This document shows positions 51,710 to 61,067 of a stretch of DNA of 64,000 nt, piece after piece. The position numbers and the translations under genes were made by a program. How positions within the stretch are numbered: position 1 is the first letter of the stretch; the number at the start of each line of letters is the position of its first letter. The notes below the pieces were generated by a model. It was given only the letters and a program-made list of their open reading frames with translations. It was not told the origin of the DNA and made no database searches. Origin of the DNA: Hyphomicrobium denitrificans 1NES1 (lineage in GTDB: Bacteria; Pseudomonadota; Alphaproteobacteria; Rhizobiales; Hyphomicrobiaceae); assembly GCF_000230975.2 (NCBI RefSeq), contig NC_021172.1, positions 1,240,001 to 1,304,000 of the forward strand. Reading direction: 5' to 3'.

Positions 51710-52396
51710 ATGGTTCGAACCCTAAAAGGGCTGGTTGTTGCAATACCGGCGGCGTTAACGGCGACGGGATCCGCCGTCGCGAGATTGGTTGCTGCAGAGC
51801 AGGGTGATTTGGTTCTGGGAGCTGTGAAGGCGGCCCAGCTCAAGTCGGTCGAGGTGTCGATCCAGCGAGACGAGACTGCTTATGCGGCCCAGGTCGATCT
51901 CGAACGTCCGAAATCGGTCGATGAATTTTTCAAGATCGCGATCGGACAGTTCGGACGTCTCGATGCGATCGTTCTGGAGACGGCAAGAGGTACAACGCGA
52001 TCGACGCTGACCGAGAAGTCCATCGCTCAGGGTGCGCGACGACTGCTCTACTGTCTTGACTCGGCTCTTCGCTATTGCACAGGCGATCTCCACGTCATCA
52101 ACATCTCGCCGCTGGCGGATCGATACGCCGTTCCTGTCGCAGCCGCCTTTCTTGGCGGTAAGCTTGCCACCAGTAAGTCGACTGCTTCATCGGCGCCATC
52201 TTTGCGCATGTCGGTCATCTCGCCGGCCGACGGCGTGGGCTCGGATGACGGAACATTGGCGCGGACTGTTCTCCACGTTCTGCGCGAGTCGCGAAATCCG
52301 GACGTGACCGAAACGGTATTATGGCGACGCCCTCAGCAACCGGAGCGTCGATCAAAATTAGCTGCAACCCGGCCTAAGATCATGGTGCCGCTGTGA
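51710..52396 (+). CDS. Degenerate short-chain dehydrogenase-like protein
   Basis: 228 residues with a Rossmann-like SDR outline: LKGLVVAIPAALTATGSAVARLV at the N terminus, QVDLERPKSVDEFFKIAIGQFGRLDAIVLE (61-90) and LHVINISPLADRY (128-139). The TGxxxGxG cofactor loop is replaced by AALTATG, and the catalytic YxxxK appears as FLGGK (147-151), so ordinary oxidoreductase activity is unlikely. GGAG is five bases before the ATG. Possibly a structural or regulatory SDR homologue. Convergent with the LuxR-type gene. Confidence 0.65.
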   Translation: MVRTLKGLVVAIPAALTATGSAVARLVAAEQGDLVLGAVKAAQLKSVEVSIQRDETAYAAQVDLERPKSVDEFFKIAIGQFGRLDAIVLETARGTTRSTLTEKSIAQGARRLLYCLDSALRYCTGDLHVINISPLADRYAVPVAAAFLGGKLATSKSTASSAPSLRMSVISPADGVGSDDGTLARTVLHVLRESRNPDVTETVLWRRPQQPERRSKLAATRPKIMVPL

Positions 52397-52426
52397 AAAC
52401 AGAGCATTTGGGGCGTGGTCCGCATG

Positions 52427-53122
52427 TCATCTGCGATGGCCAGATGGCGGCAACAAATTCAGTTGATTTGCGAGATTTGCGGCGCGCGTACGGTTCGGCA
52501 AATGCAACTTTTGCAAAACGGCTGTTACGTGACGTTTCACCGTGTTCAGCGAGCACGACAACTCCTCGGATATTTCGAGGTTGCTCTTGCCTGCGGCGAC
52601 AAGCAGAAGCACCTCGCGTTGCCTCGGGCTTAGGCTCTCGATGTCCGGGTGTATCTGATAGGTGCGCTGTGGTTCCGCGAACTGGCTCACGAGCGCCTTT
52701 GAGATCGTATCCTGGAGTAACGCGGGGTTCAGGGTCACCGGCATTTGCCACGCGTCATCTTGCGTGTTCTGATGCGCCCAGGCAGAAACATCGACGTGTA
52801 TAAGGATGGCTCCGCTACCGGCCTCCGGGCTGACCGGGACGCCCAGCACGACGATCACATGCTTGGCCCTTGGCGATCGGGACGAGATAACGAACGAAGT
52901 GATGGTGCGTTTGCGCCTGAGGAGCGCCTGCACATCGGCGCGGCTGGCTTCATCGTCGCAATGATCGAAGTAGGACTCGCCGATGACAAAACGCCCGAGG
53001 ACGGGATTGGCGTCACGGCTCGGCTGGCCACCATGAGTTTGGATGCCGGTTATGACGCCGCGGCTGTCGATCAGCACGACGTGGACGGGCGGCTCTCGCA
53101 AGTCTGATCGGTGAGGGTTCAT
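52427..53122 (-). CDS. LuxR-family transcriptional regulator
   Basis: 231 residues. The N-terminal 150 residues look like a PAS-type sensory domain (VHVVLIDSRGVITGI; VIVVLGVPVSPEAG). The C-terminal LuxR/GerE helix-turn-helix is at about 164-220 (LSPRQREVLLLVAAGKSNLEISEELSCSLNTVKRH). GAGG lies five bases before the ATG. No response-regulator receiver domain. An inverted repeat and ACTAGT site lie about 70 bases upstream. Confidence 0.88.
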   Translation of the reverse strand: MNPHRSDLREPPVHVVLIDSRGVITGIQTHGGQPSRDANPVLGRFVIGESYFDHCDDEASRADVQALLRRKRTITSFVISSRSPRAKHVIVVLGVPVSPEAGSGAILIHVDVSAWAHQNTQDDAWQMPVTLNPALLQDTISKALVSQFAEPQRTYQIHPDIESLSPRQREVLLLVAAGKSNLEISEELSCSLNTVKRHVTAVLQKLHLPNRTRAANLANQLNLLPPSGHRR

Positions 53123-53526
53123 CTTTGCCTCAGAGTGAATCTTGGCAGGACGTAATGCCGAAGGCTTAAAATGGGACGGGCTAGCGGACTAGTATGGACG
53201 CACCATACCGCGTCGTCAGCCCGTGCCTTGGTGGCTTAGCCAAGTTGGGACGCCAGCGCTAGCGCTCGGGCGAACGAGATTGTGTATCCCCGCGGCGCGC
53301 GGGGAAAAAGGATGATCATGCGCGACCGGGGAAAACTATGAAAATGTTGCCGACATTTGCGCACCGACCGGAAGCATTGACCCGTGTTAGCGGTCTTGGC
53401 GAGTCAGCCTAGGAATGAGAATGCATGTGCTGCGCTTGAACCGCGGATACCGTGCTTGAACAGCCACGGATATGCGGCAAATATCCCAAAGTTTCTGATA
53501 CTTACTAACAATCAAGACGCGCTGAT
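53123..53526. other. Interval between LuxR regulator and ferritin-like gene
   Basis: 404 bases with no supportable gene. It holds the LuxR upstream region and a perfect GC palindrome CCCCGCG-GCG-CGCGGGG at 53288-53304 followed by AAAAA. Confidence 0.45.
53188..53208. promoter_or_regulatory. ACTAGT site with overlapping inverted repeat upstream of luxR gene
   Basis: ACTAGT at 53188-53193 overlaps GTATGG-ACGCA-CCATAC (53192-53208), 66 bases upstream of the regulator's ATG. Possible autoregulatory operator; unproven. Confidence 0.35.
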
Positions 53527-54396
53527 TTAGCGCTCTTGGGCCATCTTCAACGCCTTCATTCTTCCCAAACGGTAGATTGCGCTCGTCGCAAGCTCTTGGG
53601 CGGCGGTAAGGAGCTGCTCGCTGCGCGAGCTTTCTGCCAGACGGAGATAAGCTTCCGCCAGATATTCGCTGAGCGCGGCGATGTTGTTCTCGCGGTCTGC
53701 CGGCACGCCAATGATCGAGAACTTTGGCTGCGCGATACTTTCGAGGGCATCGAGCTTTGCCGCCGCATCTCGCGACGCCGCTGCAAACGGCGCGAGGCCG
53801 ATCGCCTGCGGCATGTGGCTGTCGCGCTCCTCGATGAGATGTGCCAGGCGACGTTCGGCGGCTGCCAGCACGCTCAGCGTGGCCTCCTCTGCCTTCGCTG
53901 CGCGGCGATTGGCATGAAACGCTTTCCGCCGCTCCTGCCTCAGCAGCGAGACGTGCCCTAGCTGTTCCCGCGCCATCCGTTCCGCCGCTTCCTTTATCTC
54001 GCCTTCGGCTTGCGCGGCAACGTACGTCCAAAACGCAAATGAGCGCTCCTCATAACGCACTGCCAATGCGAAGGCGCGATACGGCGTCATGAGACTAGAC
54101 TGAGCGATCTCTTCTGGCGAGACGTCGAACGTATCGGGTATCGGCCACGGCGAATCTGCGGCGACAGGGGCATCCTTGTGCTCAACGGCCCACTCGACGA
54201 CTCGTTCGACATGCTCACGTTCGATCTTGGCCAATGAATCGAATATATCGGCCAAAGACAGAGCATTCTGTTTGCGCAGCGCATTCGCTGTCTGCGCGTA
54301 GCGACGGACGGCGTCCGCCTCCATCGCGCGTGCCAGCGCAAAGAACTCTCCCATGGAATGGAGACGACCGGCCGGCTCTGCTTTCAGGGAGAGCAT
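53527..54396 (-). CDS. Ferritin-like (rubrerythrin-type) diiron protein
   Basis: 289 residues. A four-helix ferritin-like domain occupies about 12-160, with E26 in AMEADAVRRY, EREH at 59-62, YEER near 115-118 and an acidic third/fourth helix including REQLGH (143-148), which fit a diiron site of the rubrerythrin/COG1633 type. Residues 165-289 form an additional helical region with no rubredoxin cysteines. AGGA precedes the ATG. It is transcribed away from nosR and shares the intervening FNR-type box. Confidence 0.78.
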   Translation of the reverse strand: MLSLKAEPAGRLHSMGEFFALARAMEADAVRRYAQTANALRKQNALSLADIFDSLAKIEREHVERVVEWAVEHKDAPVAADSPWPIPDTFDVSPEEIAQSSLMTPYRAFALAVRYEERSFAFWTYVAAQAEGEIKEAAERMAREQLGHVSLLRQERRKAFHANRRAAKAEEATLSVLAAAERRLAHLIEERDSHMPQAIGLAPFAAASRDAAAKLDALESIAQPKFSIIGVPADRENNIAALSEYLAEAYLRLAESSRSEQLLTAAQELATSAIYRLGRMKALKMAQER

Positions 54397-54446
54397 GATG
54401 TCCTCGTGCGACCTTATTACTCTGAACGCTCGACAGGGTTCGATGT

Positions 54447-54460
54447 TTGAGGCAAATCAA
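54447..54460. promoter_or_regulatory. FNR/NnrR-type box between ferritin-like gene and nosR
   Basis: TTGAG-GCAA-ATCAA differs from the FNR/Dnr/NnrR consensus TTGAT-N4-ATCAA at one base. It is 49 bases before the nosR GTG and 50 bases before the ferritin-like ATG, so it could serve both directions under oxygen limitation or nitric oxide. Confidence 0.75.
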
Positions 54461-54509
54461 TCCCGTCCGCGATATTTCCCACTATCCGGTGCGCATTGGG
54501 AGGGTTTTC

Positions 54510-56774
54510 GTGGCCGCAAAATTAACACGCTGGATCCGCGCGGTTATAGTCGCTTCCGGTCTCCTTGCCTGGATATCGCCGGCGATCGCGCAGTCGAAGC
54601 TCATGGAGTTCGCAGTCCACGCTGCGCCTCAGGACTTCTTTTCGAAAGCAACCCGTTTTGGCACGCCGCAAGGTGAACCACCCATTCTCCCAGTCTATGC
54701 CGGAGACGCCCTTGCGGGCTACGTTTATCTCACCACCGACTTCACAAGCGCCATCGGGTATTCCGGCAAACCTGTGCGAATTCTTGTCGGCATCGACCCG
54801 AAGGGCGTACTGAGCGGTTTCAAGCTGGTCGAGCACAAAGAGCCGATTGTGCTCGTGGGTGTACCCGAGAAACGCGTCGTCGGGGCCTTGAATAAGCTGA
54901 TCGGTGCGCGGATAGGGCTGATTGCATCTGGCGCGGAGCAGCCCCCGCAGCCGGATATCGTAAGCGGTGCGACCGTTACCGTCCTGGTTATGGCCGACAG
55001 CGTCGTGCGATCCGCCGTGCGCCTCGTGAAAAGCGGCCGTCTCTCGCCGACGAGCATGACATCCGGAGCCCCCGGAACGGCTGAGACGGAAACGAAATCC
55101 CTCGATCTGACCCAAAAAGAGAACCGCGACTGGCAGAGTCTGGTCGGCGATGGCTCTGTGCGGCGTTTGACGCTTACTGTCTCCGAGATCAATCAGGCCT
55201 TCGAGAAATCCGATAATAAAGAAGCCGCCGCCCATCCCCAGGAAGGCAGCCCTGACGATACCTTCATCGACCTCTACGCGGCACTCGTGAGTGCACCGGT
55301 TATCGGGCGAAACCTCCTCGGCGATACCGTTTATGAGCGCCTCCAAAAGCGTCTGAAGCCCGGGCAACAGGCCATAGTGATCGCAGGCAACGGCATCTAC
55401 TCCTTCAAAGGATCCGGCTACGTTCGTGGCGGCATCTTCGATCGGATAGAACTTGGGCAGGACGGTTCGGGAATTCGCTTTCGCGACCGCAATCACGAGA
55501 GGCTTGGTGATCTCGCGGCGAAGGGTGCGCCTGCATTTCATGAAATTGGGCTATTCACGGTGCCGCCCGATTTCTCTTTCGACCCGACGGAACCCTGGGA
55601 TCTCCGCCTTCTGGTGCAACGCGCGACCGGCGCACGCGAAAAAGCATTCCTGACCTTCGACCTGTCCTACGCACTGCCCGACCGCTATATCCGTCGCGAA
55701 AAGATTCAGGCCCCTGCAGCGAAGGTTGCAGCCGCCAGTCCAGCCGAAGCTGCGACGTCCCCTTCGTCAAAGGCGTCGCCAGAAGCTGCTGCAGGCGAGG
55801 AGCCGCTCTGGAAGCAGATGTGGCGACGCAGCACCGGCTCCGTTGCCATTACGGTCGTTGCCCTCGTGCTTCTGACGGGCATTTTCTTCTTTCAGAATGC
55901 GCTCGTCAGACGGCCATTCTTCTACACATGGGTTCGCCGCGGGTTCCTCGCCTTTACGCTCGTCTGGCTCGGTTGGTACGCCAATGCGCAGCTTTCCGTC
56001 GTCAACGTGCTGACGTTCACGAACGCGCTCGTCACCGGCTTCAGCTGGGAATATTTTCTGACAGCGCCCCTGATCTTCATCCTCTGGTCGGCGGTGGCGA
56101 TCTCATTGCTGTTCTGGGGTCGTGGGCCGTTCTGCGGCTGGCTATGCCCATTCGGGGCATTGCAAGAGTTGACGAACTCGGTGGCCAAGGTGCTTGGCGT
56201 TCCGCAACTTCGCGTCGCATGGAACCTGCATGAGCGGTTGTGGCCGATCAAGTACGTGATCTTTCTGATCATCTTCGGCGTATCGCTCTACTCGATCGCT
56301 GCGGCCGAACAACTCGCAGAGGTCGAGCCTTTCAAGACTGCGATTATTCTGAAATTCGTGCGCGACTGGCCGTTCGTTCTTTTCGCAATCGCTCTGCTGG
56401 TGGTCGGCCTTTTCGTCGAACGCTTTTTCTGTCGCTACCTTTGTCCACTGGGAGCCGCTCTCGCCATCCCGGGACGCATGCGGATGTTTGAGTGGCTGCG
56501 CCGATGGCCGGAATGTGGCTCGCCTTGCCAGCGCTGCGCCAACGACTGCCCCGTCCAGTCGATCCATCCGGAAGGGCATATCAATGTCAACGAGTGCATC
56601 TACTGTATGCACTGTCAGGAACTCTATTACGACGACCACCGATGCCCGCACATGATCCAGGTGCGGCTGAAGCGCGAGCGGAGCGCCGCTCTCTCGTCGC
56701 CTTCTACTCAGGATGCCCCGACGAAGCCGGTGCGACCACTCATCAGCTACGTCGGAAAGATCGTGAAACCATAG
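54510..56774 (+). CDS. nosR: Nitrous oxide reductase expression/electron-transfer protein NosR
   Basis: 754 residues. Signal segment (about 1-28), periplasmic FMN-binding domain with the flavinylation motif SGAT at 152-155, an Ala/Ser-rich linker near 395-430, and then membrane helices. The CxxxCP motifs are CGWLCP at 542 and CRYLCP at 641. Two C-terminal [4Fe-4S] motifs start at 669 (CGSPCQRCANDCP) and 696 (CIYCMHC). NosR delivers electrons to, and is required for, NosZ. GTG 54510 is chosen because GGGAGGG is at 54498-54504; the longer frame starts with a TTG inside the FNR-type box. Confidence 0.95.
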   Translation: MAAKLTRWIRAVIVASGLLAWISPAIAQSKLMEFAVHAAPQDFFSKATRFGTPQGEPPILPVYAGDALAGYVYLTTDFTSAIGYSGKPVRILVGIDPKGVLSGFKLVEHKEPIVLVGVPEKRVVGALNKLIGARIGLIASGAEQPPQPDIVSGATVTVLVMADSVVRSAVRLVKSGRLSPTSMTSGAPGTAETETKSLDLTQKENRDWQSLVGDGSVRRLTLTVSEINQAFEKSDNKEAAAHPQEGSPDDTFIDLYAALVSAPVIGRNLLGDTVYERLQKRLKPGQQAIVIAGNGIYSFKGSGYVRGGIFDRIELGQDGSGIRFRDRNHERLGDLAAKGAPAFHEIGLFTVPPDFSFDPTEPWDLRLLVQRATGAREKAFLTFDLSYALPDRYIRREKIQAPAAKVAAASPAEAATSPSSKASPEAAAGEEPLWKQMWRRSTGSVAITVVALVLLTGIFFFQNALVRRPFFYTWVRRGFLAFTLVWLGWYANAQLSVVNVLTFTNALVTGFSWEYFLTAPLIFILWSAVAISLLFWGRGPFCGWLCPFGALQELTNSVAKVLGVPQLRVAWNLHERLWPIKYVIFLIIFGVSLYSIAAAEQLAEVEPFKTAIILKFVRDWPFVLFAIALLVVGLFVERFFCRYLCPLGAALAIPGRMRMFEWLRRWPECGSPCQRCANDCPVQSIHPEGHINVNECIYCMHCQELYYDDHRCPHMIQVRLKRERSAALSSPSTQDAPTKPVRPLISYVGKIVKP

Positions 56775-56816
56775 TCGGCGATAGAACACGCCATTTTTGA
56801 CGTGAGGAGGTTTTCG

Positions 56817-58745
56817 ATGACAAGCAGCAAGGACACGAAAGGCCTGACCCGGCGCGATATGCTCGGGCACACGAGCGTGATAGCCGCCGCCGGTGTAACC
56901 GGCATAGCAGGCGGAGTCGGAATTTCCGAAGTTGTCGGCGGCGCAAATGCGCAAGCTGCCGGCAACGCATCGCCGCATAGCAAAATCGAAGTCGCGCCTG
57001 GCGACCTCGACGAATATTACGTCTTCTTCTCCAGCGGCCAGAGCGGCGAAGTGCGCATCATCGGCCTGCCATCGATGCGCGAACTGATGCGCGTGCCGGT
57101 GTTCAACCGCTGCAGCGCGACCGGCTGGGGCCAGACGAACGAGAGTCTGAAGGTGCTGACCGAAGGGCTCACGCCCGAAGCACGCGAGTTTCTCAAAACC
57201 CGCGGCGGCACTTTCATGAACGGCGACTTGCACCATCCGCACATCTCGTTCACCGATGGCACCTATGACGGCCGCTACGCCTTCATGAACGACAAGGCAA
57301 ACACCCGCGTCGCGCGTATACGCCTCGATGTCATGAAGTGCGATAAGATCATCCAGTTGCCGAACCAGCACACGGTCCACGGCCTCCGCGTGCAGAAATA
57401 TCCGCGCACGGGCTACGTATTCTGCAACGGCGAAGACGGCGTACCTCTGCCTAACGACGGCAAGATCCTCGACAAGCCCAAGGAATACCACTCGATCTTC
57501 TCGGCGGTTGACGGCGACACGATGAAGGTCGCCTGGCAGATCATTGTCGACGGCAACCTCGACAACGTCGATGCCGACTATCAGGGCAAATACGCCTTTG
57601 CCACCTGCTACAATTCCGAAGGCGGCGTCACGCTCGCGGAAATGACGGCGAATGAGCAGGACTGGGTCACCATCTTCAACATCAAGCGCATCGAAGAGGC
57701 GGTGAAGAAGGGCGATTATAAGGAGATGGGCGGCGTGCCCGTTCTTGATGGTCGCCGCGGATCGCCTTACACGCGCTATGTACCCGTCTCCAACGGCCCG
57801 CATGGCATGAACACCGCACCGGACGGCATCCACGTCATCGCCAACGGCAAACTGTCACCCACCTGCACCGTGTTCGACGTACGGCTGTTCGATGATCTGT
57901 TCGATGACAAGATCAAGCCGCGCGGCGTCGTAGTCGCCGAGCCTGAGCTTGGCCTTGGTCCGCTACACACCGCCTATGATGGCAAAGGCAATGCCTACAC
58001 CACGCTGTTTATCGACAGCCAAATTTGCAAATGGAACATCGATCTCGCCAAGCGTGCGTTCAAGGGCGAGAAGGTCGACCCGATCATCCAGAAGCTCGAC
58101 GTCCAGTACCAGCCCGGCCATAATCATACATCCATGGGCCAGACGAAGGAGGCCGATGGAAAGTGGCTGATCTCGCTGAACAAGTTTTCGAAGGACCGCT
58201 TCCTTAATGTAGGCCCTCTGAAACCCGAAAACGATCAGCTCATCGACATCTCGGGCGACAAGATGGTTCTGGTGCATGACGGTCCGAGTTTCGCGGAGCC
58301 GCACGACGCCACTATCGTCCACCGCTCCAAGATAAATCCCATTTCGATCTGGGACCGCGCAGACCCGTTCTTCGCTGATGCGGTGAAGCAGGCCAAGGCG
58401 GACGGCGTCAACTTGGAAGCCGATTCGAAGTTGATCCGCGACGGCAACAAGGTACGCGTCTACATGACCTCGACCGCACCGGCCTACGGCCTCGATCACT
58501 TCCAGGTCAAGCAGGGCGACGAGGTCACCGTCTACGTCACCAACATCGACGCAGTCGAAGACCTCACGCACGGCTTCTGTATCGTGAACTACGGCATCCA
58601 GATGGAAGTCGCGCCGCAAGCCACAGCTTCGGTGACATTCACGGCTGACCGGGCAGGGGTCTACTGGTACTACTGCTCGTGGTTCTGCCACGCGATGCAT
58701 ATGGAAATGAAAGGCCGCATGCTGGTGGAACCTCACGGCGTCTAA
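56817..58745 (+). CDS. nosZ: Nitrous-oxide reductase NosZ (clade I, Tat-exported)
   Basis: 642-residue periplasmic copper enzyme reducing N2O to N2. Twin-arginine signal RR at 12-13 ([18 protein letters not shown]). A seven-bladed propeller carries the CuZ histidines, starting with DLHHPHIS. The C-terminal cupredoxin CuA site includes C620, C624, H628 and M631 in [19 protein letters not shown] is just before the ATG. The Tat signal and sequence place it in clade I. Confidence 0.97.
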   Translation: MTSSKDTKGLTRRDMLGHTSVIAAAGVTGIAGGVGISEVVGGANAQAAGNASPHSKIEVAPGDLDEYYVFFSSGQSGEVRIIGLPSMRELMRVPVFNRCSATGWGQTNESLKVLTEGLTPEAREFLKTRGGTFMNGDLHHPHISFTDGTYDGRYAFMNDKANTRVARIRLDVMKCDKIIQLPNQHTVHGLRVQKYPRTGYVFCNGEDGVPLPNDGKILDKPKEYHSIFSAVDGDTMKVAWQIIVDGNLDNVDADYQGKYAFATCYNSEGGVTLAEMTANEQDWVTIFNIKRIEEAVKKGDYKEMGGVPVLDGRRGSPYTRYVPVSNGPHGMNTAPDGIHVIANGKLSPTCTVFDVRLFDDLFDDKIKPRGVVVAEPELGLGPLHTAYDGKGNAYTTLFIDSQICKWNIDLAKRAFKGEKVDPIIQKLDVQYQPGHNHTSMGQTKEADGKWLISLNKFSKDRFLNVGPLKPENDQLIDISGDKMVLVHDGPSFAEPHDATIVHRSKINPISIWDRADPFFADAVKQAKADGVNLEADSKLIRDGNKVRVYMTSTAPAYGLDHFQVKQGDEVTVYVTNIDAVEDLTHGFCIVNYGIQMEVAPQATASVTFTADRAGVYWYYCSWFCHAMHMEMKGRMLVEPHGV

Positions 58746-58758
58746 GCAAGAGTACGAT

Positions 58759-60150
58759 GTGAACCTCATCCTCCGCATGCTTACGGCAGTGCTTGTCGTC
58801 GCGGGATTTCCCCGCCTCGCCGGCGCGGCGCAAATCGACGCCACGCCGGACCGGCGCCTTCAAGCTGTGGTGGACCAGGCGCAGGATGGGGACATCGTCG
58901 AACTTGCTCCAGGAGAATTTCGCGGCCCGATCCGGATCGAGCATCCCATCTCTTTAGTCGCGAAGTCAGGAGCAACCGTGATCGGTGATGGCGCAAGCAG
59001 CGTCATCACCGTTACCTCGCCGGACGTAACGATCCGAGGGATCACGATCAAGGGGTCGGGCCGTAATCTTCAGGCCATGGACTCCGCGGTATTCCTCGCG
59101 AAGACCGCCGAGCGCGCGTTGGTGGAAAACAACCGCATCGAGGGCAATCTGTTCGGCGTTTACGTGCACGGCGCAACAGACGCGCAAGTCCGCGGCAATA
59201 TAATTGAGGGTCTTCGGAACATCCGCATCGCCGAGGCCGGCAACGGCGTGTCCGTTTGGAATTCGCCTGGTGCCAAGATCGTCGGCAATGATATCCGCTT
59301 CGGCCGCGACGGCATCTTCGTCAATGCCAGCCGCAACAACACATTCAGCGGAAATCGCTTCCACGATCTCCGGTTTGCCGTCCATTACATGTACACCAAC
59401 GACAGCGAGGTGAGTGACAACGTCTCCGTTGGAAACACCGTCGGCTTCGCAATCATGTACTCGCATCATCTCCGTGTGCGTGGAAATGTGTCGGACGGCG
59501 ACCGGGATCACGGACTGCTGCTCAATTTCGCGAACAATTCCGAGATATCCGGAAATCTGATCCGTGGCCGCCTGCAGCCGCGAGAGCGTTGGCTGAGTTC
59601 CGGCCTAGCTGGAAAAATAGCAAGCGAGCATGGGATGCCCATCGGGGAAGGAAGCGGGCCGTCTCTCGCCCAAGGCGCCCGCATTGGTCCCGAGAAATGC
59701 GTATTCATCTATAATGCCAACAAGAATCGTTTTTTCGACAATCGCTTCGAAGGTTGCGAGATCGGAATTCATTTCACAGCCGGGTCCGAAGGCAACGAGA
59801 TCGTCGGTAATGCGTTTATCGGCAACCGCAACCAGGTAAAGTATGTTGGCACCCGCTATCTCGACTGGTCGAAAGACGGACGCGGAAACTTCTGGAGCGA
59901 CAACCCGGCGTTCGACCTCAACGGCGATGGCATTGCCGACGCTGCATACCGTCCAAACGACATCATTGATAAGGTCTTGTGGACGGCGCCAGAGGCTAAA
60001 GTTCTGGTCAACAGTCCTGCGGTGCAGATCATCCGTTGGGCGCAGGCTCGATTTCCCGCACTCCTTCCCGGCGGCGTCGTCGATACGCATCCGCTGATGG
60101 CGCCGCCATCGCTGCCTGCTCACCCCCATGACGAAGGAGCGCTGCCGTGA
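58759..60150 (+). CDS. nosD: Copper-site maturation protein NosD
   Basis: 463 residues. Signal peptide (about 1-26) and a right-handed beta-helix built of carbohydrate-binding/sugar-hydrolase repeats (NNRIEGNLFGVYVHG, NDIRFGRDGIFVNASRNN). With NosF and NosY it forms the ABC-type complex that supports NosZ copper-sulfur site assembly. GTG 58759 follows nosZ by 13 bases; ATG 58777 is an alternative start. Confidence 0.94.
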   Translation: MNLILRMLTAVLVVAGFPRLAGAAQIDATPDRRLQAVVDQAQDGDIVELAPGEFRGPIRIEHPISLVAKSGATVIGDGASSVITVTSPDVTIRGITIKGSGRNLQAMDSAVFLAKTAERALVENNRIEGNLFGVYVHGATDAQVRGNIIEGLRNIRIAEAGNGVSVWNSPGAKIVGNDIRFGRDGIFVNASRNNTFSGNRFHDLRFAVHYMYTNDSEVSDNVSVGNTVGFAIMYSHHLRVRGNVSDGDRDHGLLLNFANNSEISGNLIRGRLQPRERWLSSGLAGKIASEHGMPIGEGSGPSLAQGARIGPEKCVFIYNANKNRFFDNRFEGCEIGIHFTAGSEGNEIVGNAFIGNRNQVKYVGTRYLDWSKDGRGNFWSDNPAFDLNGDGIADAAYRPNDIIDKVLWTAPEAKVLVNSPAVQIIRWAQARFPALLPGGVVDTHPLMAPPSLPAHPHDEGALP

Positions 60151-61067
60151 CGGCCATCGTCGAGCTTGAGCACATTGAAAAGCGATACGGTGCCATCGCG
60201 GCAGTAGACGACGTCTCCTTCAGGCTGGAGCCGGGGGAGTCGGTTGCGCTCATCGGCCACAACGGCGCTGGCAAGACGACGCTCTTCAAGCTGATGCTCG
60301 GTCTCTCGCGCCCGACATCGGGTCACATCCGAGTGCTGGGCGACGATCCGGCTGCCGGAGAGTTTGCAGCTCGCAAACGGCTGGGCTATCTCCCTGAGAG
60401 CGTGTCGTTCAACGGAGCGCTGACAGGGCGGGAGGTTCTTTCATTCTATGCCCACCTCAAGGACGCACCGGCAGCGAAAATCGACGATCTCCTCGCTCGC
60501 GTCGGCCTCACTGCAGCATCGAACCGGCCAATTCGAACTTATTCGAAAGGCATGCGCCAACGGCTTGGTTTGATACAGGCGCTTTTCGGAGACCCGTTGC
60601 TCCTTCTCCTCGATGAGCCGACCACCGGCCTCGATCCGGCGCTCCGGCTGGAATTCTACGAGATCGTGCAGGAGTTGCAGCAAAAGGGTGCGACGATCGT
60701 CCTGTCGTCCCATGCGCTGACAGAACTCGAGGAACGTGCCCGTCGCATCATTATTTTGAACCGCGGCCGTATGGTCGCCAACGGCTCCATCGAGCAGCTG
60801 CGCCGCCTCGCAGGCCTGCCGATCAGAATTCGCGTTACCGTCGCGTCCGGCCAGGCGCAAAGACTTTCGACCCTTGTCGGCCCCGTTCCGAACTGGCGCG
60901 AGATTAACGGTCATCTGGTCGAGTTCGACGCGGCGCCCGGCGCAAAGATCGATCTCATCCGCCGCGTGACCGATGAAACCGGACCGGCCGAGGACGTAAC
61001 GATCGTCCAGCCAACGCTGGACGATCTCTATGCGCACTTCTTGCGCCGTCACGGTGAGGCGTCATGA
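60147..61067 (+). CDS. nosF: ABC transporter ATPase NosF
   Basis: 306-residue ATPase. Walker A GHNGAGKTT at 37-45, signature YSKGMRQRLG, Walker B LLLLDEPTTGLD. The GTG start overlaps the nosD stop (GTGA) and has GGAG at 60136-60139. Partner of NosY in energising NosZ maturation. Confidence 0.95.
   Translation: MTAIVELEHIEKRYGAIAAVDDVSFRLEPGESVALIGHNGAGKTTLFKLMLGLSRPTSGHIRVLGDDPAAGEFAARKRLGYLPESVSFNGALTGREVLSFYAHLKDAPAAKIDDLLARVGLTAASNRPIRTYSKGMRQRLGLIQALFGDPLLLLLDEPTTGLDPALRLEFYEIVQELQQKGATIVLSSHALTELEERARRIIILNRGRMVANGSIEQLRRLAGLPIRIRVTVASGQAQRLSTLVGPVPNWREINGHLVEFDAAPGAKIDLIRRVTDETGPAEDVTIVQPTLDDLYAHFLRRHGEAS

Noticed and set aside
53288..53304. GC palindrome as an intrinsic terminator
   Set aside because: It is followed by A residues on the plus strand and has no T-run on the downstream side in either direction.
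53387..54031. 214-residue minus-strand ORF overlapping the ferritin-like gene
   Set aside because: Arg/Ala/Gly-rich frame shift of the ferritin-like gene without its own ribosome site.
56142..57833. 563-residue ORF antisense to nosR/nosZ
   Set aside because: Spans two real genes on the opposite strand and shows no family motif.
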